NCBI RefSeq assembly: GCF_030063415.1
Contig: NZ_JASITA010000003.1
Coordinates: forward strand, 269,945-333,944
Direction of reading: 5' to 3'
Origin: Streptomyces sp. H27-C3
GTDB lineage: Bacteria > Actinomycetota > Actinomycetes > Streptomycetales > Streptomycetaceae
Length of the DNA: 64,000 nucleotides
Under the pieces are notes generated by a model that did not search any database, was not told the DNA's origin, and was given only the letters and a program-made list of their open reading frames with translations. The position numbers were made by a program, and so were the translations under genes. Shown piece by piece: positions 8,375 through 17,745 of this stretch. Positions within the stretch are counted from its first letter, which is position 1. The number at the start of each line of letters is the position of its first letter.

Positions 8375-9706
8375 TCACACTCGGGCGAAAGCCGCCTCGA
8401 TGATGTCCATGCCCTCGTTCAGCAGGTCCTCGCCGATCACCAGCGGCGGCAGGAAGCGCAGCACATTGCCGTAGGTGCCACAGGTGAGGACCAGCAGGCC
8501 CTCCGCGTGGCACGCCTTGGCGAGGGTGCCGGTGGCCTCCGGGTTGGGGTCCTTCGTGCCGGACTTCACCAGCTCGATCGCGATCATGGCGCCGCGGCCA
8601 CGGATGTCGCCGACGATGTCGTACTTCTCCTGGATCGCCGCGAGACGGGCCTTCATGACCTCCTCGATGCGCTTGGCCTTCGCGTTGAGGTCGAGCTCCC
8701 TCATCGTCTCGATGGCACCCAGTGCGGCGGCGCAGGCCACCGGGTTTCCGCCGTACGTGCCGCCCAGGCCGCCGCTGTGCGGCGCGTCCATCATCTCGGC
8801 GCGGCCGGTGACTGCGGCGAGCGGCAGGCCGCCCGCGATGCCCTTGGCGGTGGTGATCAGGTCGGGGACGACGTTCTCGTCCTCGCACGCGAACCACTGG
8901 CCGGTGCGGCAGAAGCCGGACTGGATCTCGTCCGCGACGAACACGATCCCGTTGTCCGTGGCGAACTTCGAGATCGCGGGCAGGAAGCCCTTGGCCGGCT
9001 CGATGAAACCGCCCTCGCCGAGCACCGGCTCGATGATGATCGCCGCGACGTTCTCCGCGCCGATCTGCTTGACGATCATGTCGATGGCCTGGGCGGACGC
9101 CTCGGCGCCGGCGTTCTCCGCACCCGTCGGCCAGCGGTAGCCGTACGCGACCGGGACGCGGTAGATCTCCGGGGCGAACGGACCGAAGCCGTTCTTGTAC
9201 GGCATGTTCTTGGCGGTCAGCGCCATCGTCAGGTTGGTGCGTCCGTGGTACCCGTGGTCGAACACCACGACGGCCTGGCGCTTGGTGTACGCACGGGCGA
9301 TCTTGACGGCGTTCTCGACGGCCTCGGCACCGGAGTTGAACAGCGCCGACTTCTTGGCGTGGTCGCCCGGGGTCAGCTCGGCGAGCTGCTCGCAGACCTC
9401 CACATAGCCCTCGTACGGCGTCACCATGAAACAGGTGTGGGTGAACTCGGCGAGCTGCGCGGACGCGCGGCGCACGACGGCCTCGGCGGACGAGCCGACC
9501 GACGTCACGGCGATGCCGGAACCGAAGTCGATCAGACGGTTGCCGTCGACGTCCTCGATGATCCCGCCGTTCGCGCGCGCGGCGAAGACGGGCAGCACGG
9601 AGCCCACGCCGCCGGCGACCGCGCCGAGACGGCGGGCCTGCAGCTCCTGGGACTTGGGGCCGGGGATGGCGGTGACGATGCGGCGCTCCTGCGGGATTGC
9701 GCTCAT
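8375..9706 (-). CDS. gabT: 4-aminobutyrate aminotransferase
   Basis: This 443-residue class III PLP aminotransferase transfers the amino group of GABA to 2-oxoglutarate, giving succinate semialdehyde. Visible family blocks are NSGAEAVENAVKIARAYT (PLP phosphate contacts), FDHGYHGRTN, ADEIQSGFCRTG (Asp contacting the PLP ring nitrogen) and the Schiff-base Lys in ITTAKGIAGGLP. The length matches GabT. The ATG at 9706 is followed by MSAIPQERR, typical of actinobacterial GabT. It is divergent from the ATPase gene across ~270 bases. With the PuuB-like oxidase and two aldehyde dehydrogenases it completes a putrescine-to-succinate route. Confidence 0.92.
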   Translation of the reverse strand: MSAIPQERRIVTAIPGPKSQELQARRLGAVAGGVGSVLPVFAARANGGIIEDVDGNRLIDFGSGIAVTSVGSSAEAVVRRASAQLAEFTHTCFMVTPYEGYVEVCEQLAELTPGDHAKKSALFNSGAEAVENAVKIARAYTKRQAVVVFDHGYHGRTNLTMALTAKNMPYKNGFGPFAPEIYRVPVAYGYRWPTGAENAGAEASAQAIDMIVKQIGAENVAAIIIEPVLGEGGFIEPAKGFLPAISKFATDNGIVFVADEIQSGFCRTGQWFACEDENVVPDLITTAKGIAGGLPLAAVTGRAEMMDAPHSGGLGGTYGGNPVACAAALGAIETMRELDLNAKAKRIEEVMKARLAAIQEKYDIVGDIRGRGAMIAIELVKSGTKDPNPEATGTLAKACHAEGLLVLTCGTYGNVLRFLPPLVIGEDLLNEGMDIIEAAFARV

Positions 9707-9977
9707 GCGGGGCTCCTGGGGGTATTCCGGACGCTTCCTTACTTTTGCAGGCTAGGGGCGGGGGAGCGGCCGGGGCATGTTCCGTTCGGGAGAAGTGGAA
9801 GCGCGTCGTTGTCCGTGACGGACATAGCGACCGCCGTGTCGACATCCGGCGCGGCGGATGTGCGTGCCGGACCCCCGGACGCCACGGAGAGCGGCCGCGC
9901 ATCGCCTAGATTGAGGCTCTGCGCGCGGCGACACGGGCAGAGACGTAGTGAGCTGGTCAGGGGACGAGGGGCAGCAC

Positions 9978-12089
9978 ATGGACACCGAGGGCACACCCGA
10001 CGCACGCGGCACCCGGGACTCCGCACCCGTGCCGCGCCCGGCCGGTCCACCGCCCTCGACGCCGCCCGCGGTCCCGCCCGCCCCCGCCCACGCGCCGGAC
10101 GCCGGCCCTTCCCTCGGCGAGTGGCTGCGCACCCCCCGGCCCACTGGGGAACCGGGGGTCTGGTCCTACGGGCATGTGCCGCGGCCCGCCGAGGAGCCGG
10201 AGGTCGTCCCCGGGCGCCAGCTCGTCAGCGGCGCGCTGATCTCCCTCCTCACCGCTCTGCTGATCTGGTCGCTCTGCTGGAACGGCTACATCTCCTTCTG
10301 GCTGTGGCCCCTCTTCTGGTTCACCCCCGGATCCTGGCGCGAGGACGGCGGCAACATGGCCTACGTCTGGGTGTCGTACTTCTATTACGGGCTGTTCGCC
10401 CTGCTCCTCGCCGTCGCCTTCGGGCGGCTCGGGCGCTGGGCCGAGGTCGTCCGCCGCTATCTGCTGACCAAGGCGCCCGCCGCCGGGCCGCCCTCCGATC
10501 CCCGCACCGAGGCCGGGTCGGCCGCCGATCCCGCCGAGTGGCCCGAGCTCGCCGGCGCGGGACAGGCCGAGGCCGCCGGGCGGCTCGCGGGGGAGATCCG
10601 CTCCGGGCGGATGAACGACGTCGACTACACCCGCATCCGCCGCGCCTGGCAGTCCGTCCAGGCCGACCCGTCCCGGCTGACGTCCTTCACCGAAACCGTG
10701 CTGCGCAAGGGCGCCGCCGCGTGCGTCCACCCCTCGGGGGCGCGCGACCTGCCCATGCGCGCCGCCGCGCACGACCTGCGCGCCCGCCAGGTCAGGCTCG
10801 GCACCGTCCACCCCGGCGAACGTAATCCGTACTCCCGGCGCGGCACCGGGCTCGCCCTCGACCCGTCCCTGCTCGGCACCTCACTGGTCGCCGTCGGCCC
10901 GCCGGGCTCGGGCAAGACCCGCCACCTCGTAAGGCCCGTCGTTGAATCGCTGGCCCTCCAGGCGCTCGCCGGGCAGGCCGCCGTCATCGCCGTAGGGGCG
11001 GCCGGAGCGCAGCTCGGACCCGACGAGGCGTACGACGTCGTCGTCAAGCTCGGCGACGCCGCGTCCGTCTACGACCTCGACCTGTACGGCGGGACCACCG
11101 ACCCCGACGAGGCCGCCGCCGTACTCGCCGAGGGCTTCGTCGGGGACCTGCCCGACGTCGACGGCCGCCGCGCCGCCACCGTCCTGGCCCAGCTCCTGGG
11201 CCCGTACCGCGCGGCCCACGGGCGCTTCCCCTCCGTACCCGAACTGCGGGAACTCCTCGACGGCGTTCCGACCGCGCTCGCCGCCCTGCGCGAGGCACTC
11301 GACGGCGGCGCGCACTACGCCCTCCAGCGTGAACTCGACGCCCGCGCCCGGCAGTCGGGCACCCCCGGCGACCCCGGCCTCGCCCTCGCCGACCGCGTCG
11401 CCCTCCTCGACCGGCCCGCCTTCGCGTCCTTCTTCGACACCAGCGGCCGGGCCCGGCCCTTCTCGCTGCGCTCCCTGGAACACCCGCTGCGCGTCCGCAT
11501 CGACCTGCCCGAACGCGGCCACGCCGAGGCCTCCCGGATGCTCGCCCGCATCGTCCTCACCCAGTTCACGGCGAGCGCCGCGCACCGCGCCGACCGGTCC
11601 CTCTTCGCCTGCCTCGTCCTCGACGACGCCACCCGCACCGTCACCACCGAGACGGTGCGCGGCATCCAGCGGCTGCGGTCCGTGAACGCCGGTGCGGTGC
11701 TCACCCTGCGCACTCTCGACGACGTACCGGAGAAGCTGCACTCCGCGCTGCTCGGCGCGATCGGCTGCCGCATGGCCTTCTCCGGGGTGACCACCTGGGA
11801 CGGCAAACGGTTCGCCGAGTCGTGGGGCACCGAGTGGGTCGAGACGCGCGACGTCACGAGCCGCACGGTCTTCGCCGACCAGCCGCTCACCCGCGCCTTC
11901 CACATCTTCCGGCGGATCGTCACCGGCAAGGCCGTGACCACGGACGCGGTGACCGTGCGCAAGGTGGAGCGGGAACGCTGGTCCGCGTCCGACCTCGCCC
12001 ACTCCGTGCCCGCCGGGCACGCCGTCCTCTCACTCACCACGGTGCGCGGCGAGCACGCTCCGCCACTGCTCGTGGACCTGCGGAGCTGA
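9978..12089 (+). CDS. Membrane-anchored P-loop ATPase, TraG/VirD4-like, function unknown
   Basis: This 703-residue protein has a Pro-rich cytoplasmic N terminus, two hydrophobic segments (LISLLTALLIWSLCWNGYIS and YFYYGLFALLLAVAF, residues ~75-150) and a P-loop GPPGSGKT around residue 310. A possible Walker B is LFACLVLDDAT near residue 540. The topology of an N-terminal membrane anchor followed by a large cytosolic ATPase resembles conjugation coupling proteins and their chromosomal relatives, but no relaxase or pilus genes are nearby. I choose the ATG at 9978 because GAGGGG precedes it; an upstream GTG at 9948 is possible. It lies between gabT and the PucR regulator, and nothing in the sequence links it to polyamine metabolism. 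Confidence 0.7.
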   Translation: MDTEGTPDARGTRDSAPVPRPAGPPPSTPPAVPPAPAHAPDAGPSLGEWLRTPRPTGEPGVWSYGHVPRPAEEPEVVPGRQLVSGALISLLTALLIWSLCWNGYISFWLWPLFWFTPGSWREDGGNMAYVWVSYFYYGLFALLLAVAFGRLGRWAEVVRRYLLTKAPAAGPPSDPRTEAGSAADPAEWPELAGAGQAEAAGRLAGEIRSGRMNDVDYTRIRRAWQSVQADPSRLTSFTETVLRKGAAACVHPSGARDLPMRAAAHDLRARQVRLGTVHPGERNPYSRRGTGLALDPSLLGTSLVAVGPPGSGKTRHLVRPVVESLALQALAGQAAVIAVGAAGAQLGPDEAYDVVVKLGDAASVYDLDLYGGTTDPDEAAAVLAEGFVGDLPDVDGRRAATVLAQLLGPYRAAHGRFPSVPELRELLDGVPTALAALREALDGGAHYALQRELDARARQSGTPGDPGLALADRVALLDRPAFASFFDTSGRARPFSLRSLEHPLRVRIDLPERGHAEASRMLARIVLTQFTASAAHRADRSLFACLVLDDATRTVTTETVRGIQRLRSVNAGAVLTLRTLDDVPEKLHSALLGAIGCRMAFSGVTTWDGKRFAESWGTEWVETRDVTSRTVFADQPLTRAFHIFRRIVTGKAVTTDAVTVRKVERERWSASDLAHSVPAGHAVLSLTTVRGEHAPPLLVDLRS

Positions 12090-12203
12090 CGGCGGCGCCG
12101 GTGGCTCGGCGCCGGGGACCCGGACGTCCTGGCAGAATCGGTAGTAGTCGTTCATACGGGGCGGCGAAATCGCCCCGCTCCCTCTGCCGAAGGTCCCCGG
12201 TCC

Positions 12204-13820
12204 ATGCCGCCCACGCTCGCCTCGCTCGTTCACCACCCGGCGCTCAAGCTCACCGTGCGCGCCGGGGAGGACCGGCTGGAGACGCACGTGCGCTGGGCCC
12301 ACGCCAGCGAGCTCGCCGACCCCGTCCCCTATATGGAAGGCGGCGAGCTCCTTCTCGTCACCGCCATGAAGCTCGACGCCGAGGATCCGGAAGCGATGCG
12401 CCGGTACGTACGGCGGCTGGCGGGCGCAGGCGTTGTCGGGCTCGGCTTCGCCGTCGGCGTCAACTACGACGATATTCCGGACGCACTCGTACAGGCGGCG
12501 AAGGACGAGAATCTGCCGCTGCTCGCCGTGCCGCGACGCACCCCCTTCATCGCCATCAGCAAGGCCGTCTCCGCGGCGATCGCCGCCGATCAGTACCGGG
12601 CCGTGACCGCCGGATACGAGGCGCAGCGCGATCTGACGAAGGCGGCGCTCGCCGGGGACGGGCCCGCGGAACTGCTGGCCAGGCTCGCCGCGCACGTCAA
12701 GGGATGGGCCGCGCTGTACGACGTGTCGGGCGCGGTGGTCGTTGCCGCGCCCGAGTGGGCCGCGCGCCGCGCCGCCCGGCTCACCGCGGACATCGAACGC
12801 CTCCAGGAGCGGCCCGCGCCCGCGAGCTCCGTTGTGGGCGGCGGCGGGGCGGACTCCGACCCCGAGGCGGACGACCGGGTCGAGCTCCAGTCGCTGGGCG
12901 CGGGGCGGCGGGTGCGGGGCGTTCTGGCGGTCGGCACGGGGGCTCCTCTGGGGATCGCGGAGCGGTACGCGGTCCACTCGGCGATCGCCCTGCTGACGCT
13001 GACCACGGAGCGGTCGCGGTCCCTCCAGGCGGCGGAGCAGCGGCTCGGCGCTGCGGTGCTGCGGATGCTGCTCGCGGGGGAGCCCGATCATGCGCGGGCT
13101 GTGGCGGGGGATCTTTACGGCGGGCTGCTCGACGCGCCGTTCCGTCTGCTGATCGCCGAGACTGCGGTCTCGGAGACGGAGGGCGAGCCTTTGGGGGCCG
13201 ACCCCTTGCAGGGCCTCGCCGACGCGATGGAGTCCGCGGCGTCCCGGGCGGGGGAGGCGGTGCTCGTGGTGCCGGACGGGGAGCGGCTCGTTGTCCTCGC
13301 GGCGGACGGCGGTGAGGCGGTGGCGGCGTGCACGGCCCACACGGAGGTGCGGCGCGGTACGTCGGCTCGGCCGCTCGAACCGGCCGACGGCGACGAGCTG
13401 GTGGTGGGGCTCTCGGCGCCCGCCGGGCCGATCGCGGCGGTGTCCGCGTACAAGCAGGCGGAGCAGGCGCTGTCGGTCGCGAAGCGGCGTGGGCGCTCGC
13501 TGGTGGAGCACGAGGAGCTGGCGGCGGGGTCCGTCATGCAGCTGCTCGCGGACGACGCGGTGCGGTCCTTCGCGGACAGCATGCTGCGGCCGCTCCAGGA
13601 GCACGATGCGACGGGGCGCGGCGATCTGGTGGCCTCGCTGCGGGCGTGGCTGTCGCGGCACGGGCAGTGGGACGCGGCTGCGGCGGATCTGGGCGTGCAC
13701 CGGCACACGCTGCGGTACCGGATGCGGCGGGTGGAGGAGATCCTGGGGCGGTCGCTGGACGACGCGGATGTGCGGATGGAGCTTTGGCTTGCGCTGAAGG
13801 CGACTTCTGCGGGGGCGTGA
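12204..13820 (+). CDS. PucR-family transcriptional regulator
   Basis: This 538-residue protein has the PucR layout. The N-terminal domain (residues ~5-120) contains the diagnostic EGGELLLVTAMKL and VPRRTPFIAISKAV, the middle region is a GGDEF-like effector segment, and a C-terminal PucR-type helix-turn-helix spans WDAAAADLGVHRHTLRYRMRRV at residues ~490-515. PucR proteins control purine, GABA and polyamine catabolic genes in response to a small metabolite. Its position between gabT and an aldehyde dehydrogenase makes these the likely targets, as an inference. Start ATG 12204 follows a GAAGG at about 12188. The gene is followed by a long minisatellite. Confidence 0.87.
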   Translation: MPPTLASLVHHPALKLTVRAGEDRLETHVRWAHASELADPVPYMEGGELLLVTAMKLDAEDPEAMRRYVRRLAGAGVVGLGFAVGVNYDDIPDALVQAAKDENLPLLAVPRRTPFIAISKAVSAAIAADQYRAVTAGYEAQRDLTKAALAGDGPAELLARLAAHVKGWAALYDVSGAVVVAAPEWAARRAARLTADIERLQERPAPASSVVGGGGADSDPEADDRVELQSLGAGRRVRGVLAVGTGAPLGIAERYAVHSAIALLTLTTERSRSLQAAEQRLGAAVLRMLLAGEPDHARAVAGDLYGGLLDAPFRLLIAETAVSETEGEPLGADPLQGLADAMESAASRAGEAVLVVPDGERLVVLAADGGEAVAACTAHTEVRRGTSARPLEPADGDELVVGLSAPAGPIAAVSAYKQAEQALSVAKRRGRSLVEHEELAAGSVMQLLADDAVRSFADSMLRPLQEHDATGRGDLVASLRAWLSRHGQWDAAAADLGVHRHTLRYRMRRVEEILGRSLDDADVRMELWLALKATSAGA

Positions 13821-13895
13821 GTGGTGGGTGCGGGTGCGGGTGTGCGCCTGGGGCCGGGAGCCGGGGCCTCCGGGAGCGGCGTCCGGGACTGCGCC

Positions 13896-14040
13896 CGCAC
13901 CCCGCGCCCCCGCACCGGCCCGCACCCCGCGCCCCCGCACCGGCCCGCACCCCGCGCCCCCGCACCGGCCCGCACCCCCGCACCCGCACCGGCCCGCACC
14001 CCCGCCCCCGCACCGGCCCGCACCCCCGCACCCGCCAATC
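13896..14040 (+). repeat. GC-rich minisatellite, six ~25-bp units
   Basis: Three perfect 25-bp units (13896-13920, 13921-13945, 13946-13970) are followed by two 24-bp variants (13971-13994, 13995-14018) and a partial sixth. Each unit starts CGCACCC and ends CGCACCGGCC. The plus strand of the block contains no T. It occupies the 326-base gap between the PucR gene and the aldehyde dehydrogenase, which holds no gene that I can support. Confidence 0.85.
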
Positions 14041-14146
14041 CGGCGTCTCCCGGGAGGGCCGTACTCCACGTCGGACAAACGACCCGATGGGTTCGCGCCC
14101 CTACGGTGGGACGCAGCACCCACCCCACCGAAGGGCCGGATCCACC

Positions 14147-15592
14147 ATGACTTCCACCCACGCCTTCTGGCTCGCCGGCCGCCAGGCCACCGGCGAGGAC
14201 ACCTTCGAGGTGACGTCCCCGTGGGACGGCCGCGTCGTCGGGACCGTGAGCGTTCCCACCGACGCCCAGGTCGAAGAGGCACTCGCCGCCGCGTACGCCG
14301 TGGAGAGCGAGTTCGCGGCGACCCCGGCGCATGTCCGGGCCGCCGCCCTCGATCACGTCAGCCGGCGTCTCGACGAGCGCACCGAGGAGATCGCCCAGCT
14401 GATCTCCGCCGAGAACGGCAAGCCCATCAAGTGGGCCCGCGGTGAAGTCGGCCGCGCCGTCTCCGTGTTCCGGTTCGCCGCCGAGGAAGCGCGCCGATTC
14501 AACGGCGGCGAGGCCCAGCGCCTCGACACCGACGCGGGCGGCGTCGGACGGCTCGCCCTGACGCGCCGCTTCCCCCGCGGCACCGTCCTGGGCATCGCGC
14601 CGTTCAACTTCCCGCTGAACCTGTGCGCCCACAAGATCGCTCCGGCGATCGCCGTCGGCGCTCCCATCATTCTGAAGCCGGCTCCCGCGACACCGCTGTC
14701 CGGGCTGATTCTGGGTGAGCTGCTGGCCGAGACCGATCTGCCGGTCGGGTCGTGGTCCGTGCTCCCGGTTGCGAACGAGCGGATGCCCGCTTTGGTGCAG
14801 GACGAGCGGCTGCCGGTTATTTCCTTTACCGGGTCCGACAAGGTCGGTTACGCGATCATGGACTCGGTGCCGCGCAAGCACTGCACCCTGGAGCTCGGCG
14901 GCAACGGCGCGGCCGTGGTGCTGGGTGACTGGGCCTCCGAGAAGGACCTGGACTGGGCGGCGACCCGTATCGCCACCTTCTCCAACTACCAGGGCGGTCA
15001 GTCCTGCATTTCGGTGCAGCGGGTGATCGCGGATGGGTCGGTGTACGAGCGGCTTCTGCCGAAGATCGTCGCGGCTGTTGGGAAGCAGGTCGCCGGTGAT
15101 CCTTCCGACGCCGCCACCGACGTCGGCCCGCTGGTCAGCGAGGACGCCGCCAAGCGCGTCGAGACCTGGGTCGACGAGGCCGTCGAGGCCGGCGCGACCC
15201 TGCTCGCGGGTGGCAAGCGCGACGGCGCTTCGTACGCCCCGACCGTGCTCGCCGATGTGCCGGGCGGCGTAACGCTTGCGGAGGAAGAGGTCTTCGGCCC
15301 GGTTCTGACCGTGCGCAAGGTCGACGGTGAGGCCGAGGCGTTCGCCGCGGTCAACGACTCCAAGTACGGGCTCCAGGCCGGCGTCTTCACGCACGACCTG
15401 CAGACCGCCTTCCGCGCCCACCGCGCACTGGAGGTCGGCGGCGTGATCATCGGCGACGTCCCCTCGTACCGCGCGGACCAGATGCCGTACGGCGGTGTCA
15501 AGCAGTCCGGCGTCGGCCGTGAGGGCGTGCGCTACGCGATGGACGACTACACGTACGAGCGGGTCATGGTCTTCACCGGCCTCGACCTCTGA
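14147..15592 (+). CDS. NAD(P)-dependent aldehyde dehydrogenase
   Basis: This 481-residue enzyme is a full-length aldehyde dehydrogenase. Motifs in order are GIAPFNFPLNL (cofactor/substrate pocket), ILKPAPATPLSG, FTGSDKVG, the general base Glu in LELGGNGA, the nucleophilic Cys in NYQGGQSCISVQRV, EEVFGPVLTV and PYGGVKQSGVGREG. The ATG at 14147 is used although the frame is open much further upstream through the minisatellite, because homology begins at FWLAGR. The substrate may be succinate semialdehyde made by GabT, which would link it to the GABA route. The NYQGGQSC motif is closer to glyceraldehyde- or lactaldehyde-type enzymes, so the substrate remains uncertain. Confidence 0.87.
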   Translation: MTSTHAFWLAGRQATGEDTFEVTSPWDGRVVGTVSVPTDAQVEEALAAAYAVESEFAATPAHVRAAALDHVSRRLDERTEEIAQLISAENGKPIKWARGEVGRAVSVFRFAAEEARRFNGGEAQRLDTDAGGVGRLALTRRFPRGTVLGIAPFNFPLNLCAHKIAPAIAVGAPIILKPAPATPLSGLILGELLAETDLPVGSWSVLPVANERMPALVQDERLPVISFTGSDKVGYAIMDSVPRKHCTLELGGNGAAVVLGDWASEKDLDWAATRIATFSNYQGGQSCISVQRVIADGSVYERLLPKIVAAVGKQVAGDPSDAATDVGPLVSEDAAKRVETWVDEAVEAGATLLAGGKRDGASYAPTVLADVPGGVTLAEEEVFGPVLTVRKVDGEAEAFAAVNDSKYGLQAGVFTHDLQTAFRAHRALEVGGVIIGDVPSYRADQMPYGGVKQSGVGREGVRYAMDDYTYERVMVFTGLDL

Positions 15593-15613
15593 GTCACCCC
15601 CTGAACCGGCGGT

Positions 15614-15638
15614 CGGAGCCCTCTGTGCGGGGGCTCCG
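15614..15638 (+). terminator. Stem-loop after aldehyde dehydrogenase
   Basis: CGGAGCCC (15614-15621) pairs with GGGCTCCG (15631-15638) over a 9-base loop, 22 bases after the stop. There is no T-run, which is usual in streptomycetes. It probably ends the aldehyde dehydrogenase transcript before the acyl-CoA dehydrogenase gene. Confidence 0.65.
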
Positions 15639-15754
15639 GCCGTCGTAGGTCTGGTGGGAACGTCGGACATCGGGTAGTACGGACGAGTAGAACCGGCCGG
15701 TAGTACGCAGTCGGCCGGGCCCTTTCTCCGACTCCGCGGCGAGGTGAGCTCCTC

Positions 15755-17701
15755 ATGTCCGCACCACTCGACAAGCCCCAGCAGCCCAAGGTCTCCGAGC
15801 GCGAAGCGCGCCGAGTGGCCGAGGCCGCACGAGAACAGGACTGGCGAAAGCCGAGTTTCGCCAAGGAACTCTTCCTCGGCCGCCTCCGCCTCGACCTCAT
15901 CCACCCCCACCCGATGCCGCCTCCGGAAGACGCCCGGCGTGGCGAGGAATTCCTCGCCACCCTGCGCGACTTCTGCGAGACGAAGATCGACAGCGCGCAG
16001 ATCGAGCGCGAGGCGAAGATCCCCGACGAGGTCATCAACGGCCTCAAGGAGCTCGGCGCGCTCGGCATGAAGATCGACATCGAGTACGGCGGCCTGGGCC
16101 TCACCCAGGTGTACTACAACAAGGCCCTGGCCCTCATCGGCTCGGCCAGCCCCGCCCTGGGTGCGCTGCTCTCCGCCCATCAGTCGATCGGCGTACCGCA
16201 GCCCCTCAAGATCTTCGGCACCCAGGAGCAGAAGGCCGCGTTCCTGCCGCGGCTGGCCCGTACCGACATCTCCGCGTTCCTGCTCACCGAGCCCGACGTG
16301 GGCTCGGACCCGGCCCGTCTCGCGACCACGGCCGTGCCGGACGGCGACGCGTATGTCATGGACGGCGTGAAGCTGTGGACGACCAACGGCGTCGTCGCTG
16401 ATCTGCTGGTCGTCATGGCGCGCGTGCCGAAGTCCGAGGGCCACAAGGGCGGCATCACCGCTTTTGTCGTGGAGGCGGACGCCCCCGGTGTGACCGTCGA
16501 GAAGCGCAACGCCTTCATGGGCCTGCGCGGCCTGGAGAACGGTGTCACCCGCTTCCACCAGGTTCGGGTCCCGGCCGCGAACCGCATCGGCGCGGAGGGC
16601 GCGGGTCTCAAGATCGCCCTCACCACGCTCAACACGGGCCGGCTCTCGCTGCCCGCGATGTGCGTGGGCGCGGGAAAGTGGTGCCTGAAAATCGCCCGCG
16701 AATGGTCCTCGGTACGCGAGCAGTGGGGCAAGCCGGTGGCGATGCACGAGGCGGTGGGCTCGAAGATCTCGTTCATCGCGGCCACGACCTTCGCGCTCGA
16801 AGCCGTCCTGGACCTGTCGTCGCAGATGGCCGACGAGGACCGCAACGACATCCGCATCGAGGCGGCCCTGGCCAAGCTGTACGGCAGCGAAATGGCCTGG
16901 CTGATGGCCGACGAGCTCGTCCAGATCCGTGGCGGGCGAGGGTTCGAGACGGCCGAGTCGCTGGCTGCGCGCGGCGAGCGGGCGGTCCCCGCCGAGCAGA
17001 TCCTGCGCGACCTGCGCATCAACCGCATCTTCGAGGGCTCGACGGAGATCATGCACCTGCTGATCGCCCGCGAGGCGGTCGACGCCCACCTGAAGGTGGC
17101 GGGCGACATCATCGACCCCGACAAGCCGTTCTCGGCGAAGGCGAAGGCGGGCGCGAACGCGGTGGGTTTCTACGCCAAGTGGCTTCCGAAGCTGGTGACC
17201 GGCCCCGGCCAGCTCCCGCGCGCGTACGCCGAGTTCCACCCGGACGGCCACCCGGACCTCTCGGTGCATTTGCGTTATGCCGAGCGCACCGCCCGTAAGC
17301 TCGCCCGCTCCACCTTCTACGCGATGTCGCGCTGGCAGGGCCGGATGGAGACCAAGCAGGGCTTCCTCGGCCGGATCGTCGACATCGGCGCCGAGCTGTT
17401 CGCGATGAGCGCGGCGTGCGTACGCGCCGAGCTGCTGCGGACCACGGAGGACTACGGTCGCGAGGCCTATCAGCTGGCCGACGTCTTCTGCCGTCAGTCC
17501 CGCATCCGGGTCGAGGAGCTCTTCACCCGGCTGTGGTCCAACACCGACGACCTGGACAGCAAGATCGTCAAGGGCGTCCTGTCCGGTACGTACACCTGGC
17601 TGGAGCAGGGCATCGTCGACCCGAGCGGCGAAGGCCCCTGGATCGCCGAAGCCGCCCCCGGCCCCTCCCAGCACGAGAACGTCCACCGTCCGATCCGCTG
17701 A
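15755..17701 (+). CDS. Acyl-CoA dehydrogenase family protein
   Basis: This 648-residue flavoenzyme catalyses alpha,beta-dehydrogenation of acyl-CoA with FAD. Visible family blocks are FLLTEPDVGSDPARL (FAD/substrate contacts), KLWTTNGVVADLLVVMA, GLRGLENGVTRFHQVRVP, and the C-terminal IRGGRGFETAESL and INRIFEGSTEIM. It is longer than short-chain enzymes (~380 residues) because of an N-terminal extension (~80 residues) and ~190 extra C-terminal residues, as in very-long-chain or FadE-type enzymes. GAGGTGAGCTCCTC precedes the ATG at 15755. It stands alone between two terminators, so it is probably monocistronic. Chain-length preference cannot be read here. Confidence 0.9.
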   Translation: MSAPLDKPQQPKVSEREARRVAEAAREQDWRKPSFAKELFLGRLRLDLIHPHPMPPPEDARRGEEFLATLRDFCETKIDSAQIEREAKIPDEVINGLKELGALGMKIDIEYGGLGLTQVYYNKALALIGSASPALGALLSAHQSIGVPQPLKIFGTQEQKAAFLPRLARTDISAFLLTEPDVGSDPARLATTAVPDGDAYVMDGVKLWTTNGVVADLLVVMARVPKSEGHKGGITAFVVEADAPGVTVEKRNAFMGLRGLENGVTRFHQVRVPAANRIGAEGAGLKIALTTLNTGRLSLPAMCVGAGKWCLKIAREWSSVREQWGKPVAMHEAVGSKISFIAATTFALEAVLDLSSQMADEDRNDIRIEAALAKLYGSEMAWLMADELVQIRGGRGFETAESLAARGERAVPAEQILRDLRINRIFEGSTEIMHLLIAREAVDAHLKVAGDIIDPDKPFSAKAKAGANAVGFYAKWLPKLVTGPGQLPRAYAEFHPDGHPDLSVHLRYAERTARKLARSTFYAMSRWQGRMETKQGFLGRIVDIGAELFAMSAACVRAELLRTTEDYGREAYQLADVFCRQSRIRVEELFTRLWSNTDDLDSKIVKGVLSGTYTWLEQGIVDPSGEGPWIAEAAPGPSQHENVHRPIR

Positions 17702-17708
17702 CACCCCG

Positions 17709-17738
17709 CCGGGCCACGGCCGCACAGCCGTGGCCCGG
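17709..17738. terminator. Bidirectional terminator between convergent genes
   Basis: CCGGGCCACGGC (17709-17720) pairs perfectly with GCCGTGGCCCGG (17727-17738). It lies between the stops of the acyl-CoA dehydrogenase (17701) and the convergent small monooxygenase (17746) and can serve both. Confidence 0.8.
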
Positions 17739-17745
17739 ACATCCC

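Noticed and set aside
8279..10825. An 848-codon plus-strand open frame
   Set aside because: It is antisense to gabT and out of frame with the ATPase gene; gabT motifs on the minus strand are decisive.
13896..14040. Regular ~25-bp repeats as a CRISPR array
   Set aside because: Units are contiguous without unique spacers and no cas genes are near; it is a minisatellite.
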